Assembly (NCBI GenBank): GCA_019894875.1
Contig: JAGXNR010000110.1
Coordinates: 1 to 8,654, forward strand
Source: Promethearchaeota archaeon
Lineage (GTDB): Archaea > Asgardarchaeota > Lokiarchaeia > Sigynarchaeales > SOKP01
Direction of reading: 5' to 3'
DNA length: 8,654 bases
A program made the position numbers and the translations under genes. The notes beneath the pieces were generated by a model. It worked only from the letters and a program-made list of their open reading frames with translations, ran no database searches and was not told where the DNA came from. Shown here one piece after another: positions 1 to 5,809 of this stretch; position 1 is the first letter of the stretch; each line of letters starts with the position of its first letter.

Positions 1-361
1 CTCTAATATTTCCACTGAATATTATTAACCTATATTCATTTCTTCTTAATGCTTGTAATAAGGCTTCAATACCATAGTGAATACAATATGATCCAAACCA
101 TATATATCGGGTATGTTTTCTTTCTTTTACGTCGATTCCTAATTTAGAGAATAATTTCTCCTCAAATTCATCAATAGTTATTAATCCTCTTCGTAAAAGA
201 TTACCTTCTGAATTTGGTTTATCATTAAATATTTCCCGAAGTAATTTCTCATTTTCAATATCATAAATCTCTTTAATTTTCTCTATGGCTAAAAAAGACC
301 CCGGTGTAAAATAAACACCTCCTAAATCAAAAACAATTGTTTTTATATTATAAATAGTCAT
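1..361 (-). CDS. HAD-superfamily hydrolase, N-terminal part (C-terminus beyond left edge)
   Basis: The reverse strand from an ATG at 361 reads open for 120 codons and runs off the left edge. Residues 7-16 (KTIVFDLGGV) are HAD motif I with nucleophile Asp12; residues 112-119 (LIIFSGNI) end in a strand and Ser116, matching motif II. The stretch between (GNLLRRGLITIDEFEEKL) is the helical cap typical of subfamily IA proteins. Motif III (Lys) and motif IV (Asp pair) would lie outside the window. The second motif I aspartate is Gly14, as in many FDLGGV members, so phosphatase activity cannot be assumed. The reading frame stays open upstream of the ATG, but motif I is normally about ten residues from the start, which supports 361. 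The gene is divergent from the mutase operon. Substrate unknown. Confidence 0.85.
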   Translation of the reverse strand, partial: MTIYNIKTIVFDLGGVYFTPGSFLAIEKIKEIYDIENEKLLREIFNDKPNSEGNLLRRGLITIDEFEEKLFSKLGIDVKERKHTRYIWFGSYCIHYGIEALLQALRRNEYRLIIFSGNIR

Positions 362-385
362 ATAAGCTATTAAGCGTAAGACTCG

Positions 386-394
386 TTTAATATA
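386..394 (-). promoter_or_regulatory. Candidate TATA box for the HAD gene
   Basis: On the minus strand this reads TATATTAAA, centred about 28 bases before the ATG at 361. Archaeal transcription starts about 25 bases downstream of the TATA box, so the transcript would be leaderless or nearly so. The region is AT-rich and such matches arise by chance. Confidence 0.35.
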
Positions 395-495
395 GATGAT
401 TAATAATTATTAGATAAGTAACTGTAAAAAAGATGATATGTGAAAATTTCTTAATAATTTGGTTGATCTTCATGCTTAATATTTAGTCTGTGGAA

Positions 496-558
496 CATAT
501 AAAGCTTATGTCACTTCAATAATTCTTCAGTATCCAAATTAACAAAATAAATATAAAC
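496..558 (+). promoter_or_regulatory. Candidate promoter region for the mutase operon
   Basis: Two TATA-like boxes precede the mutase gene: CATATAAAG at 496-504 and ATATAAAC at 551-558. The second would place the start of transcription near 580 and give a leader of about 30 bases; the first would give about 85. No cobalamin-riboswitch-like conserved box is visible between them and the start codon, and no Shine-Dalgarno sequence precedes the TTG. Confidence 0.35.
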
Positions 559-609
559 ATCATTTCTTAAATTACATAAAGATAATTAGCAAATTTCTGT
601 GATTTAAGA

Positions 610-2286
610 TTGTTTGATAAAAATTATTTGGAAAAGGTCAGAGAAGAAAAAGAGAAGTGGGAAAGACTTTATGAAAGCCTAAAAGAACGCGATGTTAAAT
701 TTGTAACCGACTCTGAAATTCCGATTAAAAAATTATACACTCCTTTAGATGTCAAAGAGAAGGATTATCTTAGCGATATCGGTTTTCCAGGAGTCCCTCC
801 ATTTACAAGGGGAGTTTATCCTTCTATGTATAGGGGGAAATTATGGACTATGAGATTATTTTCAGGCCATGGAACTCCTGAAGAAACAAATAAACGATGG
901 AAATTTCTCTATGAAAACGGTGAAACAGGTTTTAGTGCTGCAGTTGATGCATTAACTTTTAATGGAATTGACCCTACTAATCCTGATGCTGCCCCTGAAG
1001 TTGGAACATCTGGTGTACCGTTATATTGTATTGATAGTCTCTTTGCTTTAACTGAAGATATACCAATAGACAAAATCAGTGTCGCGCTTGTCGTAGAACC
1101 TTTCACGTCAGCACCTGTTTGTGCAATGTACTTTAACATGGCCCAAATGCGCGGATATGACATACGTCAATTAATAGGTACTACTCAAAATGACATTTTA
1201 ACGATGACAGTAGGCTATATTCCCTATAAAAATTGCCCCCCAAATCACATTTTACGCTTAGCATGCGATTTCATAGAATGGACCGTTCCCATGAAAAACG
1301 TTCCTCGGTGGCATCCCATAAATTTTACAGGATATAATTATCGAGAAGGAGGGATTGATGCGGTTCAAGAACTTGGGTTTGTTTTTGCAAGTGCATGTTC
1401 TCATATTGATAACCTCATTGACCGTGGGTGGAAGGCTGATGATTTTGTTGGACGCTTAGCCTTTCATTTAGCAGCACATAAAGATTTCTTCGAAGAGATT
1501 GCAAAATTTAGAGCGGCAAGAAGAATTTGGTATAAATTAATGAAGGATACATATGAAGTTAAAGATCCTAAGAACTTAGGATTTCGATTTCACGTACAAA
1601 CTGCGGGTTCTTCTTTAACCGCACAATTACCGAAGCTTAATATTGTGAGAACTGCTATTCAAGCTTTAGAAGCAAATTTGGGTGGTTGTCAATCATTACA
1701 TACTAATTCATATGATGAAGCAATTTGCTTACCCTCTGAGGAGGCTGCTTTAGTTGCCTTAAGAACTCAACAATTAATATCAGATGAAAGTCGGATTCAT
1801 AATACAATAGATCCTCTCGCAGGATCGTACTTTATTGAATGGCTTACTGATGAGGTTGAGGAGAGGGTATGGAAGTATATGGATAAGATCCAACAGGTTG
1901 GTTCGATTGATAAAGCCCTCTCGTCTGGATTTTTATATAAGGAAATGAGGGATGCTTTCCACAAGAGGAAAACGCGAATTGAAAGTGGAGATGAAATTAT
2001 GCTTGGAGTCAATAAATATCCTGTTCCTTATGATGACGTTACTGATGTATTTAGAACCAATAAGAAAGCAATTGACGTAGAAATTGACAGAATTAATAAG
2101 TTAAAAGCCAGACGAGATAATGCAAAGTTAGAAAAGATCTTCGATAAATTGCGAGATGTATGCGAAAAGGAAGAAAATGTTATGCCTGTCATAATGGAAG
2201 CGACAAGAGAAGGAGCAACTGTAGGCGAGATATGCGATATTTATAGAGAAATCTGGGGTATTTGGGAACCGCCATTAGCAATTTAA
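610..2286 (+). CDS. Adenosylcobalamin-dependent acyl-CoA mutase, large (TIM-barrel) subunit, divergent from methylmalonyl-CoA mutase
   Basis: Large chain of a two-subunit B12 radical mutase that rearranges the carbon skeleton of an acyl-CoA. Its 558 residues match archaeal large subunits from end to end: N-terminal MFDKNYLEK, the CoA-binding segment 62-94 (PPFTRGVYPSMY, then LWTMR), TQND at 192-195, HVQTAG at 328-333 and QSLHTNSYDEA at 361-371. The N-terminal match supports the TTG start at 610; an in-frame stop lies at 583-585 and no earlier ATG is available. By alignment from memory to the Propionibacterium enzyme, Tyr70, Thr80, Arg82, Ser109, Gln193, Tyr242, His328 and Gln330 are kept. Tyr89 is replaced by Phe84, carboxylate-binding Arg207 by Tyr203, and His244 by Asn243 (GYNYREGG instead of GYHxxEAG). 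Phe at the first site is known in isobutyryl-CoA mutase. Substrate is therefore unlikely to be methylmalonyl-CoA and is unknown. The small subunit begins 16 bases downstream. Family assignment is very sure; specificity is not. Confidence 0.93.
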   Translation: MFDKNYLEKVREEKEKWERLYESLKERDVKFVTDSEIPIKKLYTPLDVKEKDYLSDIGFPGVPPFTRGVYPSMYRGKLWTMRLFSGHGTPEETNKRWKFLYENGETGFSAAVDALTFNGIDPTNPDAAPEVGTSGVPLYCIDSLFALTEDIPIDKISVALVVEPFTSAPVCAMYFNMAQMRGYDIRQLIGTTQNDILTMTVGYIPYKNCPPNHILRLACDFIEWTVPMKNVPRWHPINFTGYNYREGGIDAVQELGFVFASACSHIDNLIDRGWKADDFVGRLAFHLAAHKDFFEEIAKFRAARRIWYKLMKDTYEVKDPKNLGFRFHVQTAGSSLTAQLPKLNIVRTAIQALEANLGGCQSLHTNSYDEAICLPSEEAALVALRTQQLISDESRIHNTIDPLAGSYFIEWLTDEVEERVWKYMDKIQQVGSIDKALSSGFLYKEMRDAFHKRKTRIESGDEIMLGVNKYPVPYDDVTDVFRTNKKAIDVEIDRINKLKARRDNAKLEKIFDKLRDVCEKEENVMPVIMEATREGATVGEICDIYREIWGIWEPPLAI

Positions 2287-2290
2287 GTCT

Positions 2291-2297
2291 AGAGGGA
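2291..2297 (+). promoter_or_regulatory. Shine-Dalgarno site of the small subunit
   Basis: The sequence AGAGGGA lies five bases before the ATG at 2303, between the two mutase subunit genes. It suggests coupled translation from one transcript. The large-subunit and GTPase genes have TTG starts and no comparable site. Confidence 0.5.
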
Positions 2298-2302
2298 AGA
2301 TT

Positions 2303-2701
2303 ATGAGTGATAAGAAAATAAGAGTATTGATGTCAAAGCCGGGGATTGATGGACATTGGCGGGGTGGGATTGTTGTCTCAAGAGCTATTAGAGATGCTGG
2401 AATGGAGCTTATATTTGGGGGTTTTCAAAATGTTCACCAAATAGTAGAAGCCGCAATTCAAGAAGATGTTGATATCATTGGTTTAAGCATTCATTCAGGA
2501 GCTCATTTTGCTTATACCCAAGAGATCATTGACTTATTAAAAGACAAAGGTGTTTTTGATGACATTATGATTCTAGTCGGGGGCGTTATTCCTGCCAAAG
2601 ACTTTCCAAAATTGCGGGAAATGGGTGTAGCAAATGTTTACGGCCCTGGAAGCCTTACAAAAGATATTATTGATTTTATTCGAAATAACGTCAAAAAATA
2701 A
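2303..2701 (+). CDS. Acyl-CoA mutase small subunit, cobalamin-binding (Rossmann-like) domain
   Basis: Stand-alone B12-binding chain of 132 residues, the usual size of the archaeal and HcmB/IcmB-type small subunit. It holds the DxHxxG signature as Asp16, His18 and Gly21 in KPGIDGHWRGG, where His18 should replace dimethylbenzimidazole as lower cobalt ligand; Lys12 matches the conserved lysine of the same loop. Further corrinoid-contact motifs are LSIHSGAH (61-68), GGVIP (93-97) and YGPGS (113-117). All cofactor residues look intact, so this should be a working subunit. Trp19 stands where most mutases have Asp or another polar residue (GHDRG). It must pair with the large subunit encoded 16 bases upstream, and the GTPase next door should service its cofactor. 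It contains no evidence about substrate that I can read with confidence. Confidence 0.95.
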   Translation: MSDKKIRVLMSKPGIDGHWRGGIVVSRAIRDAGMELIFGGFQNVHQIVEAAIQEDVDIIGLSIHSGAHFAYTQEIIDLLKDKGVFDDIMILVGGVIPAKDFPKLREMGVANVYGPGSLTKDIIDFIRNNVKK

Positions 2702-2714
2702 AAAAACTATGCCA

Positions 2715-2727
2715 CATTTTCTTTTTT
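2715..2727 (+). terminator. T-rich tract after the mutase subunits
   Basis: A nearly pure T tract (TTTTCTTTTTT) starts about 15 bases after the small-subunit stop codon. Archaeal termination often needs only such a tract. It could reduce, rather than stop, read-through into the GTPase gene. Confidence 0.35.
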
Positions 2728-2771
2728 AAATTAATATTTATTAGTTACTTTTGTAATGGGGTTGCTATTTC

Positions 2772-3746
2772 TTGAAAAGAGACTACGACATTATTGAGTT
2801 AATTACTAAATTTAAAAATAAGGATAAAATCGCTTTAGCAAGATTAATCACAATCATAGAAAATGAGCCAGATAAAACCCACGAGATTTTCAAACATTTG
2901 GAAGACATAAAGCACGATTCTTACATTATCGGGATTACTGGTTCACCTGGAGTTGGAAAAAGTACTCTAACTGGGGCAATATGTAAAAAATTACTAGATG
3001 ATGGAAAAAAGATTGGAATAATCTGTGTGGATCCTACGAGTCCATTTAGTGGTGGGGCCTTTCTGGGTGATAGAGTACGGATGACCAACATTTCATTGCA
3101 TCCTAATGTGTTTATGAGGAGTCTTGGGTCTAGGGGATATAAAGGAGGGATTTCAAGAGCAGTATTTGATATCAGCTTATTATATGAAGCATTCGGGATG
3201 GATATAATTATTATCGAAACTGTAGGTGTCGGTCAAGCTGAGTTCGATATTTATAATCTAGTTTATTCTGTTGTTGTTGTTCTTGTGCCTGGTTATGGAG
3301 ATGCAATACAAATGCAAAAAGCGGGCATAATTGAAATCGGGGATATCTATGATATAAACAAAAAAGATTTAGGTGGTGAAGATATTGCAGTACAAGTAGA
3401 GATGATGCTTGATGATTCAACATTCCAGAGTGGATGGAGACCCCCAGTTTCTATGACTGATGCCATTTCAGGAGAAGGTATTGATGATTTAGTGCAAAAT
3501 ATAATGGATCATAAAGAACATTTAGAATTATCTGAAGGTATTGATGAAAAGAAAAAAACTAGATTTCGATATAAAATTAATGAGTTAGTGTATTTCAAGA
3601 TTAATAAAATCATTTCAGAAAGTTTTCTAAATGAAAAAGAGATTAATGAAATTATAGATCATGCTTTATCTGACGGAAAATTTAAAATTTATCATACAAT
3701 CCATAATAAATTCGACGATATAAATTTCGAAATTAAAAAAAAATAG
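2772..3746 (+). CDS. MeaB/ArgK-family GTPase, mutase cofactor chaperone
   Basis: G3E-class P-loop GTPase that gates delivery of adenosylcobalamin to acyl-CoA mutases and protects or ejects the cofactor after inactivation. The 324 residues match the family length. Visible motifs are Walker A GSPGVGKST (57-65), the switch segment DPTSPFSGGA followed by LGDRVRM (87-104), RSLGSRG (116-122), Walker B with ETVGVGQ (149-155) and the guanine-specificity motif NKKD (196-199). The N-terminal helix (ALARLITIIENEP, 21-33) is typical. The start is TTG at 2772; an in-frame stop at 2754-2756 leaves no upstream ATG. Old annotations call this family ArgK or LAO/AO transport kinase, which is misleading. Its place 70 bases after the B12 subunit says it serves this mutase. 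The C-terminal dimerisation arm (from about 240) is lysine-rich and less conserved. Confidence 0.95.
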   Translation: MKRDYDIIELITKFKNKDKIALARLITIIENEPDKTHEIFKHLEDIKHDSYIIGITGSPGVGKSTLTGAICKKLLDDGKKIGIICVDPTSPFSGGAFLGDRVRMTNISLHPNVFMRSLGSRGYKGGISRAVFDISLLYEAFGMDIIIIETVGVGQAEFDIYNLVYSVVVVLVPGYGDAIQMQKAGIIEIGDIYDINKKDLGGEDIAVQVEMMLDDSTFQSGWRPPVSMTDAISGEGIDDLVQNIMDHKEHLELSEGIDEKKKTRFRYKINELVYFKINKIISESFLNEKEINEIIDHALSDGKFKIYHTIHNKFDDINFEIKKK

Positions 3747-3810
3747 CATTAAAACTGCATCCTTTGTAATGAGGTTAGACTTCTAATTTAAATTGATTAA
3801 AGTTTAATAT

Positions 3811-3820
3811 TCTATATTAT
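3811..3820 (+). promoter_or_regulatory. Candidate TATA box of the ferredoxin-nitroreductase gene
   Basis: TCTATATTAT lies about 45 bases before the ATG at 3863, predicting a leader of roughly 15-20 bases. The 116-base gap after the GTPase gene leaves room for a separate promoter, so the nitroreductase may not be co-transcribed with the mutase. Confidence 0.35.
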
Positions 3821-3862
3821 TTCAAAATACAAAAAAAGATTCAAAAGTATAAACAATTAATT

Positions 3863-4669
3863 ATGCCGATACTAGGAATAGATTACGATAAATGTAATAA
3901 TTGTCAAATATGCTATAATGCATGCTGGAGGTATTTTAGACGTGATAAAGAGCAAAATAAAATAGTTTTTGACGATCCCAATAATCTTTGTGATTCTTGC
4001 GGTCGTTGTGTAGCGAGGTGTAAATCAGATGCGATTATGTATGAAAATATCGGGGAGTTATTAAATTTTGAAGAAGTCCAAGATCCAAGCACACTAATTT
4101 CATACGAAAGTATGCATAAATTTATGAGTGCTAAAAGGTCAATGAGGGGTTATAAAAAGAAAAAAGTTCCTAAAGCTGATATAGAAAAAGTGTTAGATAC
4201 CATGAAATATGCCCCTACAGGAGCAAACATCCGAACACTAAAATGTACTATAATTTCAGATGATGAAAAAATCAAAAAGTTATCCGATGCGGTTATGGAC
4301 GGAATTATTGCTTCAAATAATCCACGCTATACTGAACGTTTCATAAAAGCTAAGAAACAAGGGATAGATACTATTTTTTTCAATGCCCCTCATGTATTGA
4401 TTATCCATTCAAGAAATCCGGGGGATGCAATGAATTCTACAATTGCAATAACATATGGTATGCTAGCTGCTCAAACATTAGGGTTGGGATCATGTTGGAT
4501 TGGATTAGCTCATGGAGTTCTCTCAGCAAATAAAGAAGCCCGGGAGAAAATTGCAGGAATTCAAGGTAACATATGGGGTGTAATGATTCTCGGTTATCCC
4601 ACACAAATTTACTATAAAGTCCCCCCACGCCCAGATATCAAAACTAAAGGATTAGATGATTTAGAATAA
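3863..4669 (+). CDS. Ferredoxin-nitroreductase fusion (2x[4Fe-4S] + FMN domain)
   Basis: A 268-residue predicted cytoplasmic flavin reductase fused to a dicluster ferredoxin. The ferredoxin part has Cys11, 14, 17 and 21 followed by Trp, and Cys43, 46, 49 and 53: two complete CxxCxxCxxxC sets, each probably donating its last cysteine to the other cluster. The nitroreductase fold starts near residue 86; KRSMRGY (91-97) supplies the FMN-phosphate-binding Arg-Ser-x-Arg, APTGAN (117-122) and GLGSCWIG (207-214) are the other flavin-site motifs. Fused proteins of this type are common in anaerobic archaea and bacteria and probably pass electrons from reduced ferredoxin to FMN; true substrates are rarely known. 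It follows the B12 module on the same strand but 116 bases away, so a role beside the mutase is only possible. The ATG start is 10 residues before the first cluster, as usual. Confidence 0.92.
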   Translation: MPILGIDYDKCNNCQICYNACWRYFRRDKEQNKIVFDDPNNLCDSCGRCVARCKSDAIMYENIGELLNFEEVQDPSTLISYESMHKFMSAKRSMRGYKKKKVPKADIEKVLDTMKYAPTGANIRTLKCTIISDDEKIKKLSDAVMDGIIASNNPRYTERFIKAKKQGIDTIFFNAPHVLIIHSRNPGDAMNSTIAITYGMLAAQTLGLGSCWIGLAHGVLSANKEAREKIAGIQGNIWGVMILGYPTQIYYKVPPRPDIKTKGLDDLE

Positions 4670-4671
4670 AA

Positions 4672-4680
4672 TCTATAAAA
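4672..4680 (+). promoter_or_regulatory. TATA box for a probably leaderless transcript of the zinc-ribbon gene
   Basis: TCTATAAAA is centred about 28 bases before the ATG at 4705, just after the nitroreductase stop. This spacing places the transcription start at or next to the start codon. No Shine-Dalgarno sequence is present, which agrees with a leaderless message. Confidence 0.5.
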
Positions 4681-4704
4681 TGCCAGATTGAATATTGAAT
4701 AAAT

Positions 4705-5070
4705 ATGGTAGAATTTTGCCCTGAATGTGGAAACTTGTTAAGGAAAAAACCTTGCGGGTGTGGTTATGGGGAGTCAGAAACAACCTCTAAGGATGGTTCT
4801 CCCAATCAATTGATAAAAATCTGGAATCCTCCCTCTCCGAATGCCATCTATTGTAAAATCACAGCAACTCCATATGAAAAACTTAAATCAATGTTAAACA
4901 AAGGGATAAAAATTGAAAAATTAAAAGAAGTAAGAGAAAATTTTAAAAATCACCTTTATTCATGTAGTAGCTGTCTTTATTACCATCCAGAAATATCTCG
5001 TTGTAAATTTAAAAATAAATATATAACCAAGGATTCCATCTGTAGGAGCTTTGAACCACTTTCAGAATAG
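4705..5070 (+). CDS. Small cysteine-rich protein with N-terminal zinc ribbon and C-terminal four-cysteine motif
   Basis: Unrecognised protein of 121 residues. At the N-terminus CPECG (5-9) and CGCG (17-20) form a short zinc-ribbon-like knuckle of the kind seen in archaeal transcription and RNA-linked proteins. The middle (about 40-85) is lysine-rich and probably helical (YEKLKSMLNKGIKIEKLKEV). The C-terminus holds Cys87, Cys90, Cys100 and Cys113 in a CxxCxxY...C...DSICRSFEP arrangement, a pattern I associate with many small archaeal and bacterial metal-binding proteins of unknown function. Two separate metal sites are therefore likely. There is no signal peptide or membrane segment. It has its own TATA box 28 bases upstream, so it may be expressed apart from the nitroreductase gene 35 bases before it. 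I infer metal binding only; nucleic-acid or protein binding is a guess. Confidence 0.8.
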   Translation: MVEFCPECGNLLRKKPCGCGYGESETTSKDGSPNQLIKIWNPPSPNAIYCKITATPYEKLKSMLNKGIKIEKLKEVRENFKNHLYSCSSCLYYHPEISRCKFKNKYITKDSICRSFEPLSE

Positions 5071-5080
5071 TAAATTCAAA

Positions 5081-5094
5081 TCTTTTAATTTTTT
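5081..5094 (+). terminator. T-rich tract after the zinc-ribbon gene
   Basis: TCTTTTAATTTTTT begins about ten bases after the stop codon at 5070 and lies before the next TATA box, which fits the end of the first transcription block. Confidence 0.4.
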
Positions 5095-5120
5095 GTATTG
5101 TTCGAAAAGTGCACCTTAAA

Positions 5121-5130
5121 CCTTTATAAA
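5121..5130 (+). promoter_or_regulatory. TATA box of the methyltransferase-regulator pair
   Basis: CCTTTATAAA is one of the best TATA matches in the window. It predicts transcription from about 5152-5157 and a leader of about 15-20 bases before the GTG at 5172. Confidence 0.55.
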
Positions 5131-5171
5131 CAGCACCGTTTCTCACTCTATAGATATAATCAAAATTTTAA

Positions 5172-5780
5172 GTGTATAAACAATTGACTCCTGAGAGAAT
5201 TAAAATTAAGACTAAAATCACTTCAATTTTTACAAGTATTTCTTCATTTTTAATTCCAGTTTTCCAATATGTACCATGCACAAGTATATGGTTTGGAATA
5301 ATGAGTGTTCCATTAATATCATATTTCGCCTTCTTTTTTCAGAATCCGAGTATTTTTTATTACGACTTTCAATTCTTAATTAGATCACATGGATTCTTTA
5401 TATTACTTTTTGGTTTCATATTTTATATTTATTCTTTAGTATATCAGTTAACTCATAGAAAACAATTGATTCAGACTGGACCATATAAATACATTAGGCA
5501 CCCTCAATATATTGCATTTATAATTATGACGTTCGGGTTGACAATAATTACTTTTGAAACAAGTCCGGTTTTCAATTTTGATCTTGGTAATCTCAATGGT
5601 TATACTGTGATTTTTTACATATGGATTGGTGAAGTGTTTGCTTATATTGTTTTAGGAAAGATTGAAGAATTTGCCTTAAAAGCAAAGTATGTAGATCAAT
5701 TCTTAACTTACGCAAATAATGTACCTTTTATGGTCCCATTCTTAAAATTAAATAGAGCTAGAATTAAGAAAAATAATTGA
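5172..5780 (+). CDS. ICMT/PEMT-family integral-membrane methyltransferase
   Basis: A 202-residue membrane protein with about five hydrophobic segments (near 16-35, 37-56, 68-93, 112-130 and 143-162). The diagnostic part is GPYKYIRHP at 103-111, the S-adenosylmethionine-binding signature of the isoprenylcysteine carboxyl methyltransferase / phospholipid methyltransferase superfamily, followed by Glu165-Glu166, Tyr173, Tyr180 and the VPFMVPF ending at 190. Known members methylate prenylated cysteine carboxyl groups, phosphatidylethanolamine or other membrane substrates; many prokaryotic members have no known substrate, so no specific activity is claimed. The start is GTG at 5172, placed by the TATA box at 5121-5130. 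A membrane-bound regulator gene follows after 29 bases and is probably co-transcribed, suggesting that the two share a membrane-related trigger. No CaaX-box protein is encoded in the window. Confidence 0.85.
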   Translation: MYKQLTPERIKIKTKITSIFTSISSFLIPVFQYVPCTSIWFGIMSVPLISYFAFFFQNPSIFYYDFQFLIRSHGFFILLFGFIFYIYSLVYQLTHRKQLIQTGPYKYIRHPQYIAFIIMTFGLTIITFETSPVFNFDLGNLNGYTVIFYIWIGEVFAYIVLGKIEEFALKAKYVDQFLTYANNVPFMVPFLKLNRARIKKNN

Positions 5781-5809
5781 TAATAACCTATTGAAACATT
5801 ATAAATATC

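Noticed and set aside
362..609. Possible cobalamin riboswitch before the mutase
   Set aside because: I see no B12-box-like conserved core or stable stem; the region is low-complexity AT-rich sequence.
909..1163. Minus-strand open frame of 84 codons
   Set aside because: It lies wholly within the mutase gene, has no family motif and no promoter, and is a shadow of the real frame.
610..2286. Plain annotation as methylmalonyl-CoA mutase
   Set aside because: The residues that define methylmalonyl-CoA specificity (Tyr89, Arg207) and the conserved His244 are all replaced, so only the acyl-CoA mutase family name is safe.
2772..3746. ArgK / lysine-arginine-ornithine transport kinase
   Set aside because: The name is a historic misannotation; motifs and place beside the B12 subunit show a MeaB-type mutase chaperone.
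5172..5780. Specific call as protein-S-isoprenylcysteine methyltransferase
   Set aside because: The GPYxYxRHP signature is shared with lipid methyltransferases and uncharacterised members; nothing in the window identifies the substrate.
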